This document shows positions 8,153-18,194 of a DNA stretch of 64,000 bases, in pieces (the stretch's first letter is position 1; every line of letters begins with the position of its first letter). The notes below the pieces were generated by a model that was given only the letters and a program-made list of their open reading frames with translations, was not told the DNA's origin and did not search any database. The DNA is from an uncultured Elioraea sp. (GTDB lineage Bacteria; Pseudomonadota; Alphaproteobacteria; Acetobacterales; Acetobacteraceae): the NCBI GenBank assembly GCA_937928775.1, contig CALFVI010000015.1:1-64000 (forward strand), written 5' to 3'. A program made the translations under genes and the position numbers.

Positions 8153-9073
8153 ATGCGGATCACGCGGCGAGTGAAGGACATCCTCGGCAACTACGAGAGC
8201 GACACCCCCGGCACGAAGGCCAACCTTGCCCGCATCCTGATGGCGGGCAAACTGGGGGGTACGGGCAAGCTCCTCATTCTTCCCGTCGATCAGGGCTTCG
8301 AGCACGGTCCGGCCCGCTCGTTTGCACCAAACCCCCCGGCCTACGACCCGCACTATCATGTCCAGCTCGCCATCGAGGCGGGTTTGTCGGCCTACGCAGC
8401 ACCCTTGGGCATGCTGGAAGCGTGCGCCGACACTTTCGCCGGCGAGATCCCGCTCATCCTTAAGGCGAACTCCTCGAACAGCCTCTCCACCGTAAAGGAC
8501 CAGGCGGTGACCGCGTCGGTCGGGGATGCGCTGAGGCTTGGCTGCAGCGCGATCGGCTTCACCATCTACCCTGGCTCCGAGGACCAGTTCGAGATGATGG
8601 AGGAGCTGCGCGAGCTCGCCGAGGAGGCAAAATCGGTCGGGCTCGCAGTGGTGGTGTGGTCCTACCCGCGCGGGCCGATGCTGGATAAGGCGGGTGAGAC
8701 GGCGGTCGACATTTGCGCCTATGCCGCGCACATGGCGGCCCTGCTCGGCGCCCACATCATCAAGGTGAAGCCGCCGACGGAGCATGTCGCGCTGGAGGCG
8801 GCGAAGAAGGTCTATGAGAAGGAGGCGATCGACATCACCACCCTGGCCAAGCGCATCGAGCATGTGGTGCAGGCGGCCTTCGCCGGGCGTCGGCTCGTCG
8901 TCTTTTCGGGTGGCGAAGCGAAGGACGAGGATGGGATCTATGCCGAGTGCCGCGCCATTCGCGACGGCGGGGGTGCGGGCTCGATCATCGGGCGGAACAC
9001 GTTCCAGAGGCCGAAAGAGAAGGCGCTCGCCATGCTCGGGCGGATCATCGAGATTTATCAGGGCAAGGCGTGA
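8153..9073 (+). CDS. Class I fructose-bisphosphate aldolase (DhnA/FbaB type)
   Basis: The product is a 306-residue archaeal/bacterial-type class I aldolase cleaving fructose-1,6-bisphosphate to two triose phosphates. Motifs are [16 protein letters not shown] near the N-terminus, the Schiff-base lysine strand [12 protein letters not shown], and the phosphate-binding [12 protein letters not shown] and [15 protein letters not shown]-like GGAGCACGGAGC precedes the ATG at 8153. The thiE start codon overlaps its stop. Confidence 0.93.
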   Translation: MRITRRVKDILGNYESDTPGTKANLARILMAGKLGGTGKLLILPVDQGFEHGPARSFAPNPPAYDPHYHVQLAIEAGLSAYAAPLGMLEACADTFAGEIPLILKANSSNSLSTVKDQAVTASVGDALRLGCSAIGFTIYPGSEDQFEMMEELRELAEEAKSVGLAVVVWSYPRGPMLDKAGETAVDICAYAAHMAALLGAHIIKVKPPTEHVALEAAKKVYEKEAIDITTLAKRIEHVVQAAFAGRRLVVFSGGEAKDEDGIYAECRAIRDGGGAGSIIGRNTFQRPKEKALAMLGRIIEIYQGKA

Positions 9074-9810
9074 GCGGCGCGGCGGGCGCGCGGTCGGCGG
9101 CGAAGCGGGCAGAGCGGCAGCCAAGCTCGGCTGAGCCACGTTGCCGGCTGTACCTGATCACCCCGCCTGCGTTCGATCCGGTTCGGTTTCGCGACGATCT
9201 CGCCCGCGCGCTCGATGCGGGCGATGTCGCCGCCGTGCAGCTCAGGCTGAAGGGGGCGGATGACGACGCGATCCGCCGCGCCGCCGGCCTTCTGCGCCCC
9301 GTGGTGCAGGAACGCGGTGTTGCCTTCCTGATGAACGACCGGGCCGATCTCGCGGTGGCCTGCGGCATGGACGGGGCGCATTTGGGCCAAGCGGATGGGG
9401 ATTTACGGGCAGCGCGGCGCCTTCTTGGGCCTGATCTCACGCTTGGGGCCACCTGCCACGACTCCCGCCACCTTGCCATGGAGGCCGCCGAGGCGGGGGC
9501 GGACTATGTCGCCTTCGGCGCCTTCTTCCCCACCGGCAGCAAGGAGACGAAACACCGGCCCGACCCCGAGATCCTCGCCATCTGGTCGGAGACGACGGAG
9601 ATCCCCTCCGTCGCGATCGGCGGCATCACGTCCGAGAACTGCGGGAGCCTGGTGCGGGCGGGGGCCGATTTCCTGGCCGTGATCTCTGCTGTCTGGGGCC
9701 ATCCGGAGGGGCCGGCAGCAGGGGTGAGGGCGATGAACCGGGCGATCGCGGCCGCGCTCGCGCAAAGAGAGGAGACGATCCGGTCGGTCGAGACGAGGGG
9801 GCGGGGTTGA
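9070..9810 (+). CDS. thiE: Thiamine-phosphate synthase ThiE
   Basis: The product is about 246 residues and joins HMP-PP and HET-P to thiamine phosphate. The GTG at 9070 overlaps the aldolase stop (GTGA); the ORF-track start lies inside the aldolase. After an Ala/Arg-rich leader of about 25 residues, the TIM-barrel core begins at [13 protein letters not shown]. It continues with AVQLRLKG (pyrophosphate/HMP site), [41 protein letters not shown] and [13 protein letters not shown]-riboswitch gene (27 kb) also relates to thiamine but is unlinked. Confidence 0.9.
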   Translation: MSGAAGARSAAKRAERQPSSAEPRCRLYLITPPAFDPVRFRDDLARALDAGDVAAVQLRLKGADDDAIRRAAGLLRPVVQERGVAFLMNDRADLAVACGMDGAHLGQADGDLRAARRLLGPDLTLGATCHDSRHLAMEAAEAGADYVAFGAFFPTGSKETKHRPDPEILAIWSETTEIPSVAIGGITSENCGSLVRAGADFLAVISAVWGHPEGPAAGVRAMNRAIAAALAQREETIRSVETRGRG

Positions 9811-10018
9811 CCTCGCCCCACCCGTACGGCGTGCTGCCTTGCTTCAACCCACGCGACGGCGGACAGCGACACCGAGGCCGGGCAGGCCAGCGCCGAAATG
9901 GGCAGGCACCATCGGCTCCGCCACGGGCTGGGGGGAACACTCGTGGGGCCGCCGCGGCAAACCGCGGCGCCTCCGTGCTCCCCCTCCCGGCAGGGCGGCC
10001 CCGCGATCAGCACAGGGA

Positions 10019-10033
10019 CTGGCCGGCGGCCAG
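10019..10033. terminator. Small hairpin between convergent thiE and chemoreceptor genes
   Basis: CTGGCC-GGC-GGCCAG forms a 6-bp stem with a three-base loop near the end of the 232-base gap between convergent genes. No T-run follows on either strand. I see nothing else in this gap. Confidence 0.25.
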
Positions 10034-10042
10034 GCCCGGGCT

Positions 10043-11404
10043 TCATGCCGCGGCGCGTAGGCGGCCGAGGAAGGTATCGACCCCGGCCCGCAGCGCCTCG
10101 CCATTGCGGGCGATTTCGGCCGCCGCCGCGCGCAAAGACCGGACCGCCTCGTCCGTCTCCTGCGCAGCCAACTGCACGCCGGAAACGGCTTCCGAGGCGA
10201 GCGATGTTCCCTTCACCGCCTCCTGCACGCTGCGCGCGATTTCCTTCGTTGCCGCCCCCTGCTGCTCGACCGAGGCGGCAATCGCCGCTGCGGCGCGTTC
10301 CGAATCGGCCACAATCGCAGCAATGCCGCGGATCGCCTCCACCGCCCGCTTCGTCTCCGCCTGGATCGCGGCGATCTGGGCGGCGATCTCGTCGGTTGCC
10401 TTCGCGGTCTGGCTGGCCAGGTTCTTCACTTCCGAGGCGACCACGGCGAAGCCCTTGCCGGCCTCGCCCGCCCGCGCCGCTTCGATGGTGGCGTTCAGCG
10501 CCAGCAGGTTGGTCTGGCCAGCGATGTCGTTGATCAACCGCACAATGTCGCCGATCCGCCCCGCCGCCTCGGCAAGCGAAGCGATGGTCTGGTCAGTGGC
10601 CCGCGCCCGTTCGGCTGCCTCAGAGGCCACGCGCGCGCTTTCGCCCACCTGGCGCGTGATTTCGGCGATCGAGGCGGAGAGCTCCTCGGCGGCCGAGGCG
10701 ATGGTCGCAATATTGGCGGAGGCCTGTTCGGTCGCCGCCGCAGCAGAGACCGTGCGCTCGGCCGTGCGCGCCGAGACTTGCGCCAGCGTGTCGGCGTTGG
10801 CGGAGAGTTCTGTGCCCGCAGCGGCCACCCCGGCGATCAGGCCGCCCATGTCGCTCTCGAACCGGTTGGCGATCTCTGCCCTCGCCTGCTCCGCCTGTCG
10901 CCGCGCCATCTCGAAATACACTTCCAAAGCTAGGTCCATGTCGAGGAACACCGCCTCCGTCACCGCCGCGACCAGCTCCGCCGTACGCCGCCCGTTCCAG
11001 CGCTTCGCCTCGCCGACCACTCGCCCGATCTCGGCCAGGGCCATCGCGTAGCCGCCGAGATACCAGCGCGGATCGAGCCCGATGCGGGCATGCGCTTCGC
11101 CGACGCGGCGCACCCCAGCAGCGTACTCCTCATCGAACCGGCCGGAGAACAGCCGACTCCAATGCCGCCTCTGCGCCTCCTTCAGCCGTTCAATGCCACC
11201 CTTGGCGTGGGAAGCGAGCATCCTGGCCGTCTGGGGCGTCGCCTGCAGATGGCGATAAAAGGCGTCGAGAATGACGTCGAGCTTCGGCTCTACGATGCGC
11301 CAGGCCTCGGTCAGCGCCGCGCGGTTTTCAGCGTTCAGTCGCATGAAGGCCAAGCGCTCGGCCATCGAGGTCGTTTCGGTCCGTGCGACACCAGCGTTGT
11401 TCAT
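10043..11404 (-). CDS. Globin-coupled methyl-accepting chemotaxis protein (aerotaxis-type)
   Basis: The product is a 453-residue soluble chemoreceptor. Residues about 15-175 form a sensor globin: the motif [19 protein letters not shown] carries the family's proximal haem-ligand histidine and the WYLG signature of globin-coupled sensors. The C-terminal half is an MCP signalling domain with the hairpin tip ([29 protein letters not shown]) that contacts CheA/CheW. There are no membrane helices, so it should act in the cytoplasm as an oxygen sensor. It is unlinked to the che operon at 44-50 kb but is the only receptor in the window. RBS AGAGGAAGAG precedes the ATG. Confidence 0.92.
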   Translation of the reverse strand: MNNAGVARTETTSMAERLAFMRLNAENRAALTEAWRIVEPKLDVILDAFYRHLQATPQTARMLASHAKGGIERLKEAQRRHWSRLFSGRFDEEYAAGVRRVGEAHARIGLDPRWYLGGYAMALAEIGRVVGEAKRWNGRRTAELVAAVTEAVFLDMDLALEVYFEMARRQAEQARAEIANRFESDMGGLIAGVAAAGTELSANADTLAQVSARTAERTVSAAAATEQASANIATIASAAEELSASIAEITRQVGESARVASEAAERARATDQTIASLAEAAGRIGDIVRLINDIAGQTNLLALNATIEAARAGEAGKGFAVVASEVKNLASQTAKATDEIAAQIAAIQAETKRAVEAIRGIAAIVADSERAAAAIAASVEQQGAATKEIARSVQEAVKGTSLASEAVSGVQLAAQETDEAVRSLRAAAAEIARNGEALRAGVDTFLGRLRAAA

Positions 11405-11512
11405 CGCTGCTCTTCCTCTTTTGGGATCCGAGGAAACCCGGATCCAGGACCGAGGGTAACGGCCGGCCGTAAATTTTCTATTGCGCTTGCGGGCCGGCCA
11501 TGGGTCGCATCG

Positions 11513-12133
11513 TTACCCTGCTCGCTCCCCGTCCGAGCGCCCGAACTCCGGTGCGCCGAGAGAGGCGGCCCTCAGCACCGCGCCGGCAGGAACAGTCCGG
11601 CCCGCCGGCACGATCGCCCCAGGCAGCAGGATGGCCCCCGCCCCGACCAGCGCGCCCTCGCCCACGCGCACGCCGCCGCACAGCCGCGCCCCGGGCGCCA
11701 CGAACGCCCCGTCCTCGAGCGCGCAGTCGTGATCTACGCTTGCCGCAGTGTTGACGATGCAGAAGCGGCCGATGCGCGCCGCAACGCCGATGATCGCTCC
11801 CGCCCCGACCATCGTTCCGGCACCGATCACGGCATCGCTCGCCACAACAGCGGACGGATGGATCGCTGTCGCGAGAGTCACACCGCGATCGCAGAGCGCG
11901 CGAGAGAGGGCAGCCCGCCGTACGTTTTCGCCGAGAGCGACGATCGCCGCGCGCCCGTCCAGGAAACCGACTTCGAAGGCGCGCGCGAAGGGGCCGAGCA
12001 CGGGAAGCCCGGCGACGACGCCGTGCTTCGCGTCGTCGAGAAACCCATCCACGCACACGCCGGCAAGGGCGAGGATGTCGGCGACCACCCGACCGTGGCC
12101 GCCGGCGCCGAGAATCACCACCCGTCCCGTCAT
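11513..12133 (-). CDS. NeuD/PglD-type sugar O-acyltransferase (hexapeptide repeat)
   Basis: The product is 206 residues starting at ATG 12133 (MTGRVVILGAGGHGRVVADI); the ORF-track start lies inside recO. The N-terminal Rossmann-like domain (GAGGHGRV) followed by a left-handed beta-helix of hexapeptide repeats (IGAGTMVGAGAIIGVAARIG ... VGEGALVGAGAILLPGAIVPAG) is the NeuD/PglD/EpsM architecture. These enzymes acetylate UDP-linked amino sugars or sialic-acid-like sugars. No glycan cluster is visible nearby, so the substrate is open. Confidence 0.88.
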   Translation of the reverse strand: MTGRVVILGAGGHGRVVADILALAGVCVDGFLDDAKHGVVAGLPVLGPFARAFEVGFLDGRAAIVALGENVRRAALSRALCDRGVTLATAIHPSAVVASDAVIGAGTMVGAGAIIGVAARIGRFCIVNTAASVDHDCALEDGAFVAPGARLCGGVRVGEGALVGAGAILLPGAIVPAGRTVPAGAVLRAASLGAPEFGRSDGERAG

Positions 12134-12180
12134 GCCGCCTCCGCCCCGCCGGATTGCGCCCAGGCCCGCCCGCGCGACCG

Positions 12181-12927
12181 TCAGCCCTGGCTCGCCGCGA
12201 CGGCGGCACGGGCTTCGATCAGCGCGACCAGGCGCGCACGCGCAGGTGGCGGCGGCCGGTGGGCGGCCCCGAACGCGTCGCGGGCCAGGAAGTGCCCGGT
12301 GAGTCGAAGCCCCGAGACCAGGTCCGACACCGGCGCTGCCTCGTCTGCCAGCAGGAACTTCGGCAGGACGAGCAGCCGTCCCCGCCATGGCCCAGCGGCG
12401 GCCGCCGCCACCGCCCGCCCCGTGCGCGGCGAGACGTAGGCAAGGCCGTCCCGCGCCCCCGTCACGGCGCAGACGGAAAGATCGAGCCCGTAGCCGAGTT
12501 CCGAAAGCAGAACGCTCTCCCAGCGCACATACTCCGCCACCATCCTCTCGCCCCTGTCGAGATGGCCAAGAAGTGCGACCAGCGCCGCGTAGGCCCTCGG
12601 GTGCGGTTCCGCCTCGGGCAATGCGGCTTCGGCCACCGCACAGGCTGAGGCGAGCACGGCAAGCGCGAGCGTATCCTCGAGCGCGCCGGCCGAGGCGGCG
12701 AACAGCGTTTCGCCCTCGAGTCGCCCGAGCTGGTCGGAAAGCCGCGCCCGCCAACGCGCAGCGAGCACGTTGCCAGGCTGCCAGGTCGCCCGCCCGCGCC
12801 GCCCTGCACCGCCAAAGACGAGGCCGCGCCGCACGCCCAGGGCGCGCGCGAACACGGTGGCGATCGCATGGCCCTCGCCATGCGGCCGCGCCGACAGCAC
12901 CACCGCCTCGTCCTCCCAGCTCTCCAT
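12181..12927 (-). CDS. recO: DNA repair protein RecO
   Basis: The product is a 248-residue RecO. It has an N-terminal OB fold (WEDEAVVLSARPHGEGHAIATVFARALG) and a helical C-terminal part with the family pattern ERMVAEYVRWESVLLSELGYGLDLS. It loads RecA with RecF and RecR at single-strand gaps. No obvious Cys4 zinc site is present; this is common in the family. It lies nine bases downstream of era on the same strand, the usual rnc-era-recO order. Confidence 0.92.
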   Translation of the reverse strand: MESWEDEAVVLSARPHGEGHAIATVFARALGVRRGLVFGGAGRRGRATWQPGNVLAARWRARLSDQLGRLEGETLFAASAGALEDTLALAVLASACAVAEAALPEAEPHPRAYAALVALLGHLDRGERMVAEYVRWESVLLSELGYGLDLSVCAVTGARDGLAYVSPRTGRAVAAAAAGPWRGRLLVLPKFLLADEAAPVSDLVSGLRLTGHFLARDAFGAAHRPPPPARARLVALIEARAAVAASQG

Positions 12928-12936
12928 TGCCGTCGT

Positions 12937-13863
12937 TCAGGGCTCAAGCCCCAAGGCGCGCAAGCGGGACTTCTCCTCGTCCCAGCCAGGCCGCACCAGC
13001 ACATGGAGGAACAGGTGCACGCGCCGCCCGAGCTCCCGCTCGAGCTCAGCGCGGGCGCGCGAGCCGATCATTTTCAGCCTCTGCCCACCCTTGCCGATCA
13101 GGATTCCCTTCTGCCCCTCCTTGGCGCAGACGATGGCGCACCGGATCGCCACCGAACCATCCTCGCGCTCCTGCCACTCCTCTGTCTCCACCGTCGTGTC
13201 GTAGGGCACCTCTTCGCGCGTCTGATGGTAGATTTGCTCGCGCACGATCTCGGCGGCGAGCAGCCGGTCGGGCAGGTCTGAGAGGTCGTCCTCCGGAAAA
13301 AGCCAGGGCCCTTCGGGCAGGGCCCTGGCAAGGCGGTCGAGCAGCTGCTCGATCCCGTCGCCCTCGGTCGCCGAGATCATGACCGTCTCCCGAAACGGAG
13401 CGATCGCGTTCAGCGCCTCGGCCAGCGGAAGCAAGGAAGGTTTCTCCACCAGGTCGATCTTGTTCAGCGCAAGCCAGAGAGGGCGGTTGGCGTCCTTCAG
13501 CCGCTCGGCGATCGCGCGCACCTCCTCTGTTACACCGGTCTTCGCATCGACCAACAGCAGCGCAATGTCGGCATCCTGTGCGCCTGTCCAGGCGGCCTTC
13601 ACCATCGCGCGGTCGAGCAAGCGTCTGGGCGAGAAGATGCCGGGCGTGTCGACGAAGACGATTTGCGCAGCCCCGCGCATCACGATACCGCGCACGCGGA
13701 AGCGCGTCGTTTGCGGCTTCGGCGAGACAGCGGCAAGCTTGGCGCCGACGAGACGGTTAAGCAGGGTCGACTTACCAGCATTTGGCGCGCCGAGGATGGC
13801 GACGAAGCCGCAGCGCCGCGGCAGCGTGGCCGCGGCAGGTGACGCGACGTTGGTCTCGGTCAT
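12937..13863 (-). CDS. era: GTPase Era
   Basis: The product is a 308-residue GTPase that binds 16S rRNA during small-subunit assembly. The start is taken at ATG 13863 (MTETNVASPAAATLPRRC), overlapping the rnc stop; the track's start is 63 codons upstream inside rnc. G-motifs are GAPNAGKSTLLNRL (G1), DTPGI (G3) and NKID (G4). The C-terminal KH domain includes ILIGKGGQRLKMIGSRARAELE. Full length. Confidence 0.96.
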   Translation of the reverse strand: MTETNVASPAAATLPRRCGFVAILGAPNAGKSTLLNRLVGAKLAAVSPKPQTTRFRVRGIVMRGAAQIVFVDTPGIFSPRRLLDRAMVKAAWTGAQDADIALLLVDAKTGVTEEVRAIAERLKDANRPLWLALNKIDLVEKPSLLPLAEALNAIAPFRETVMISATEGDGIEQLLDRLARALPEGPWLFPEDDLSDLPDRLLAAEIVREQIYHQTREEVPYDTTVETEEWQEREDGSVAIRCAIVCAKEGQKGILIGKGGQRLKMIGSRARAELERELGRRVHLFLHVLVRPGWDEEKSRLRALGLEP

Positions 13864-14537
13864 TCCCGTCCCTCCAGGCGCGCGAGCAGCAGGGCTGCAG
13901 CACGCTTCTCCGCCTCGCGCTTGGTTGTTCCTTCCGCTTGCGCAGCGTTGTTGCCGAGTGTCACGGCGACGGTGAAGCACGGCCGATGCGACGGCCCCTC
14001 GGTGGCCACGGTGCGATAGGCGGGAAGAGGCAGCCCCCGCGCCTGCGCCCATTCCTGCAGAGCAGTCTTTGGGTCGCGCGGGGCTTCCGCCATGCGCTCG
14101 ACACGCTCAGCCCAATGCCTGCGCACGAAACGCCGCGCTGCCTCGAGACCACCGTCAAGGTAGAGCGCGCCGATCAGCGCCTCGCACGCATCGGCCAGCA
14201 CCGACTCGCGCTCCCGCACCCCAGCCGCCTCCTCCGCGGGCGGGATCGACAACGCAGCACCGAGCCCGATATCTCGCGCGACGGCAGCAAGCGTGTCGCG
14301 ATCGACGAGCCGCGCCAGCCGCCGCCCGAGCCCGCCTTCGCGTTCCTCCGGAAAACGCTCGATCAGCCACTCTGCGATGAGCAGACCAAGTACGCGATCA
14401 CCGACAAACTCGAGCCGCTCGTTCGAGTCGAGCCCGCCCCTGCGGCCTCTCACGTGGCTGCGGTGGGTAAGAGCCCGCGCCAGCAGGGCGGGATCCTGGA
14501 AACGATGATTGAGGGCGTCGGCGAAGGCGCGCGTCAC
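13860..14537 (-). CDS. rnc: Ribonuclease III
   Basis: The product is 225 residues. The GTG at 14537 overlaps the lepB stop (GTGA) and gives [20 protein letters not shown]; the track's longer start lies inside lepB. The catalytic signature is NERLEFVGDRVLGLLIAEWL, with the second acidic cluster DACEALIGALYLDGG. A C-terminal dsRNA-binding domain (DPKTALQEWAQARGLPLPAY...KREAEKRAAALLLARLE) is present. It matures rRNA and cuts structured mRNAs. Confidence 0.96.
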   Translation of the reverse strand: MTRAFADALNHRFQDPALLARALTHRSHVRGRRGGLDSNERLEFVGDRVLGLLIAEWLIERFPEEREGGLGRRLARLVDRDTLAAVARDIGLGAALSIPPAEEAAGVRERESVLADACEALIGALYLDGGLEAARRFVRRHWAERVERMAEAPRDPKTALQEWAQARGLPLPAYRTVATEGPSHRPCFTVAVTLGNNAAQAEGTTKREAEKRAAALLLARLEGRE

Positions 14538-15325
14538 CGGATGCGGTTGAGGAAGCGGGAGAAGCGCCAGTTCCACACCTGCCAGAACGGCCCTTCGTGG
14601 CTGAAGAAGATGATCTCCGCCCGACCAATTAGGTTTTCGAGCGGAATGAAGCCCACCCCGCCCGGCCCAAAATCCCGCGAGTCGGAAGAGTTGTCGCGGT
14701 TGTCGCCGATGGCGAAGACATGGCCGGCAGGGACGCGGAATTCTGGAGTGTTGTCGAAACGCTCCTGGTCGCTGAACTCGCAGATCGCGTGCCGCCGCCC
14801 GTTCGGCAAAGTCTCGATGTAGCGGCGCGAACGGATGCGCACGCCGGTGCCGTCCGTTTCGCAAAAGCCCGCCGGTTCGCGCCGCGCCGCCTCGCCATTG
14901 ATATAGAGCACGCCGCCGATCATCTGCACGCGATCGCCCGGCAGGCCGACAATACGCTTAATATAGTCCGTGCTCTCATCACGCGGCCAGCGGAACACCG
15001 CGACGTCGCCGCGTTCGGGCAGGGAGGCGAGGATGCGCCCCTCCCACAACCGAGGCGAGAAGGGCATGGAGAAGCGCGAGTAGCCATAGGAGAATTTGGA
15101 GACGAAGAGATAGTCGCCGACGAGCAGCGTGGGCACCATCGAGGCCGAGGGGATGTTGAACGGCTCGAAGGCGATGGTGCGGATCGCGATCGCGATCAGG
15201 CCAGCGTAGACGACGGTCTTCACCGTCTCGAGCCAGCCGCTCGGTTTGCGTTTCGCCATGGCTCCGGCTGCAGGGACGGGGGTGGCCGCGTCGCCCTGCC
15301 GCTTGGGGGAGAGATTGTCAAGCAA
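14534..15325 (-). CDS. lepB: Signal peptidase I
   Basis: The product is a 263-residue inner-membrane protease removing Sec/Tat signal peptides. One N-terminal membrane helix ([20 protein letters not shown]) precedes the catalytic serine in [19 protein letters not shown]. The general-base lysine is in [18 protein letters not shown]. The C-terminal box [14 protein letters not shown] is canonical. It overlaps acpS by eight bases and rnc by four, so acpS-lepB-rnc-era-recO form one run. Confidence 0.96.
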   Translation of the reverse strand: MLDNLSPKRQGDAATPVPAAGAMAKRKPSGWLETVKTVVYAGLIAIAIRTIAFEPFNIPSASMVPTLLVGDYLFVSKFSYGYSRFSMPFSPRLWEGRILASLPERGDVAVFRWPRDESTDYIKRIVGLPGDRVQMIGGVLYINGEAARREPAGFCETDGTGVRIRSRRYIETLPNGRRHAICEFSDQERFDNTPEFRVPAGHVFAIGDNRDNSSDSRDFGPGGVGFIPLENLIGRAEIIFFSHEGPFWQVWNWRFSRFLNRIR

Positions 15326-15722
15326 GGGCGGGTTCCGCGCTGATCACCACCACCGCCTGGGCGATCGGCGGCTCGTCGGTCATGGTCAAGCTGATCTGCG
15401 GCACCATGCCAGCCGGGGTGATGGCGGCAAGGCGGGCGGCAGCGCCGTTGTGCAGGCGGAGCGTGGGCTGGCCGGACGGCAGGTTCACCACCTCGATGTC
15501 GCGCCAGTGCACGCCAAGGCGAAGCCCGGTGCCGAGCGCCTTGGCACAGGCCTCCTTAGCGGCGAAGCGCCGGGCGTAGGTGGCAGCACGCGCTGCCCGC
15601 CCTTCTGCCTTGGCGCGCTCGAGAGGCGTGAAGATCCGGGCGACGAAGCGCTCGCCCCACCGCTCAAGCGCCGCCTCGATGCGGCGGATGTCGCAGAGGT
15701 CGGAACCGAGGCCGATGATCAT
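15318..15722 (-). CDS. acpS: Holo-[acyl-carrier-protein] synthase
   Basis: The product is a 134-residue phosphopantetheinyl transferase of the AcpS type, which activates the fatty-acid ACP. Motifs are [16 protein letters not shown] (Mg/CoA-binding aspartate) and [15 protein letters not shown]. It is normally cotranscribed with an upstream pdxJ, but here metE and sodB intervene and pdxJ is 3.6 kb away. Confidence 0.95.
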   Translation of the reverse strand: MIIGLGSDLCDIRRIEAALERWGERFVARIFTPLERAKAEGRAARAATYARRFAAKEACAKALGTGLRLGVHWRDIEVVNLPSGQPTLRLHNGAAARLAAITPAGMVPQISLTMTDEPPIAQAVVVISAEPALA

Positions 15723-15769
15723 CAGCCGATGGGTAGCACGATCACGCCGTGGGCCAAAGCACGGCCGCG

Positions 15770-15798
15770 CGGGAGAGGGGGCAGCGCCCCCTCCCCCC
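15770..15798 (-). terminator. Stem-loop downstream of metE
   Basis: AGGGGGC-AGC-GCCCCCT forms a 7-bp, fully GC-rich stem (extended by flanking G/C pairs) a few bases past the metE stop on the minus strand. It lacks a T-run. It probably insulates acpS from metE transcription. Confidence 0.45.
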
Positions 15799-15803
15799 TT
15801 GCG

Positions 15804-18119
15804 TCACTCCGCAGCCGGAACGGCGAGTTCGGCGCGCAGGATGCGCGCCGCCTCGACCATGTTCGCCATCGCCGGCCGCACCTCCGCCCAAGCCCTGGTC
15901 TTGAGCCCGCAATCCGGGTTCACCCAGAGCCGTTCGACCGGGATGCGGTTGGTGGCGCGGCGCAGGAGGTTGGCCATCCGTTCCGCTGTCGGCACGATAG
16001 GCGAATGGATGTCCCACACCCCAGGCCCGATCTCGTTCGGATACTCGAAGTCGAGGAACGCCTGCAGAAGCTCCATGTCGCTGCGCGCCGTCTCGATCGA
16101 GATCACGTCCGCATCCATCGCCGCGATGTCGGCAATGATGTCGTTGAACTCGGAATAGCACATGTGGGTGTGGATCTGCGTCTCGTCGCGCACGCCCGAG
16201 GAAGCAAGCCGGAAGCAGGCCACCGCCCAGCGCAGGTAATCGGCCCGATCAGCCCGACGCAGCGGCAGCCCCTCGCGGAAGGCCGGCTCGTCGATCTGGA
16301 TGATGGGGATGCCAGCCCGCTCGAGATCCTGCACCTCGTCGCGCAAAGCGAGCGCGATCTGGCGGCAGATGGTCTCGCGCGGGATGTCGGTGCGCGGGAA
16401 GGACCATTGCAGCATCGTCACGGGCCCCGTCAGCATGCCTTTCATCGGTCGCTTTGTCAGCGACTGCGCAAAAGACGACCAGCGCACCGTGATCGGGGCC
16501 GGGCGAGAGACGTCGGCCCAGATGATGGGGGGGGCAACGCAGCGCGACCCGTAGGACTGCACCCAGCCGTGTTTGGTAATCGCGAAGCCCGAGAGGTGCT
16601 CGGCGAAGTATTTTACCATGTCGTTGCGTTCGAACTCGCCGTGCACCGGCACATCCACACCGATCTCGTCCTGCCAGCGCACCGCCTCCGCGATCAGCCG
16701 TTCGATCTCGGCCTCGTAGGCCTCCTGCGTGATCTCGCCCTTGGCGAGGCGGCTGCGCAGCGTGCGCACCTCCGCCGTCTGCGGAAACGAGCCGATCGAA
16801 GTGACGGGCAGGGGCGGCAGCCGCAGCCGGGCAGCCTGACGCTTCGCGCGCTCGCTATAGGGGCTCGCGCGACGCTCCATCTGAGGCGTAATCGCGGCAA
16901 GCCGCGCGGCAACGGTGGGGTCATTCAGCCTCGCGTCGCTCTTCGCTTCGGCGAGGATGGCGTCGCTTTCGGCGAGCTGCGCGGCAATCGCGCCTGCACC
17001 CTCATCAAGCCCGCGCGCGAGCACCGCCACCTCCTCGAGCTTCTCCACTGCGAAGGCAAGTCGGCGCTTGAGCGCAGGATCCAGCGCATCCTCCATGGCC
17101 ACGCTGTGCGGCACATGGAGAAGCGAGCAGGAGGGCGCGATCATCAGCCGCTCACCAAAGCCCGCGTCGCGCGCGCGGCTTGCGATGGCGAGGGCAGAAC
17201 GGAGATCGGTGCGCCAGACGTTCCGCCCATCCACGAGTCCCAAGGAGAGCCAGCGATCCTTCGGCCAGCCGGCGAGAATCTCGTCGAGCTGATCGGGGGC
17301 GCGGACAAGATCGATGTGCAGCCCCGCAACCGGCAGGGCACAAGCGGCGGCGAGATTGTCGCGTAGCCCCTCGAAGTAGGTCGCAATCAGCAGCCTAAGC
17401 CCCGGTACGGCGTCCGCTAGCTGCCGGTAGGCGAGCGCATAGGCCTCGTGCGCGCCGGGTGGAAGGTCGGTCACCAGAGCGGGTTCGTCGACCTGCACCC
17501 AGACGGCCCCCGCTTCGGCGAGGTTGCGCAGCACCTCGCCATAGACGGGCAGGAGTGCAGGCAGCAGTGCCAGCGTATCGCCACCATCGTCCCGCTTGGA
17601 GAGGAGAAGGAAGGTGATGGGGCCGATCAAGACGGGGCGCGTCTGTACGCCCTCGGCCCGCGCCTCCTGATAGGCCTCGGTCCAGCGGTCATGGGTCAGC
17701 ACGAAGCGCGTGTCGATGGAAAGCCGCGGCACCAGGTAGTGGTAGTTGGTGTCGAACCATTTCGTCATCTCAAGCGCGGGCGCGGCTTCGGGCCCGAAAC
17801 GGCCGGCCGGGGCGCCGCGGGCGAGGGCGAACAGCGTTGCCAGCGGCACGGGGCCATCACCGGACCAGCCATAGCCGGGCGGCACGGCACCGAGGCTGCA
17901 GGCCGTCTCGAGCATGTGGTCGTAGAGCGCGAACTCGGCCGAGGGGATGTGGGAGATGCCCCTTCCCCGCTGCACGGTGCGGGCGGCGACACGCAAGGCA
18001 TGCGCCTCAGCGAGGAGTTCGCCCTCGCTTTTCTTGCCAGACCAGAACGATTCTAGGGCCAGCTTGAGTTCGCGTCTGGGGCCGATCCGAGGCCAGCCGA
18101 GATTGGCGGCGATGGTCAT
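15804..18119 (-). CDS. metE: Cobalamin-independent methionine synthase MetE
   Basis: The product is a 771-residue 5-methyltetrahydropteroyltriglutamate-homocysteine methyltransferase. The start is ATG 18119 (MTIAANLGWPRIGPRRELK), preceded by GAGGAG. The track extends it through the riboswitch. It has duplicated barrels, with the N-terminal copy beginning GWPRIG. The C-terminal catalytic copy has PVTSIGSFPQTAEVR, zinc-ligand segments around IHTHMCYSEFND, and the terminal VNPDCGLKTRAWAEV with the zinc cysteine. A cobalamin riboswitch lies directly upstream, so expression should fall when B12 (and hence MetH activity) is available. Confidence 0.96.
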   Translation of the reverse strand: MTIAANLGWPRIGPRRELKLALESFWSGKKSEGELLAEAHALRVAARTVQRGRGISHIPSAEFALYDHMLETACSLGAVPPGYGWSGDGPVPLATLFALARGAPAGRFGPEAAPALEMTKWFDTNYHYLVPRLSIDTRFVLTHDRWTEAYQEARAEGVQTRPVLIGPITFLLLSKRDDGGDTLALLPALLPVYGEVLRNLAEAGAVWVQVDEPALVTDLPPGAHEAYALAYRQLADAVPGLRLLIATYFEGLRDNLAAACALPVAGLHIDLVRAPDQLDEILAGWPKDRWLSLGLVDGRNVWRTDLRSALAIASRARDAGFGERLMIAPSCSLLHVPHSVAMEDALDPALKRRLAFAVEKLEEVAVLARGLDEGAGAIAAQLAESDAILAEAKSDARLNDPTVAARLAAITPQMERRASPYSERAKRQAARLRLPPLPVTSIGSFPQTAEVRTLRSRLAKGEITQEAYEAEIERLIAEAVRWQDEIGVDVPVHGEFERNDMVKYFAEHLSGFAITKHGWVQSYGSRCVAPPIIWADVSRPAPITVRWSSFAQSLTKRPMKGMLTGPVTMLQWSFPRTDIPRETICRQIALALRDEVQDLERAGIPIIQIDEPAFREGLPLRRADRADYLRWAVACFRLASSGVRDETQIHTHMCYSEFNDIIADIAAMDADVISIETARSDMELLQAFLDFEYPNEIGPGVWDIHSPIVPTAERMANLLRRATNRIPVERLWVNPDCGLKTRAWAEVRPAMANMVEAARILRAELAVPAAE

Positions 18120-18194
18120 CGCAAACAGTCTCCTCGACCCGGTGCACCCAGCCCGGGCAGGCTGGTTGCGCGCTCCCGGGCAGGGCCCGGGCTG

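Noticed and set aside
15246-17366. 706-residue plus-strand ORF
   Set aside because: Antisense to metE, acpS and the lepB start, with no recognisable domain; the metE frame is certain.
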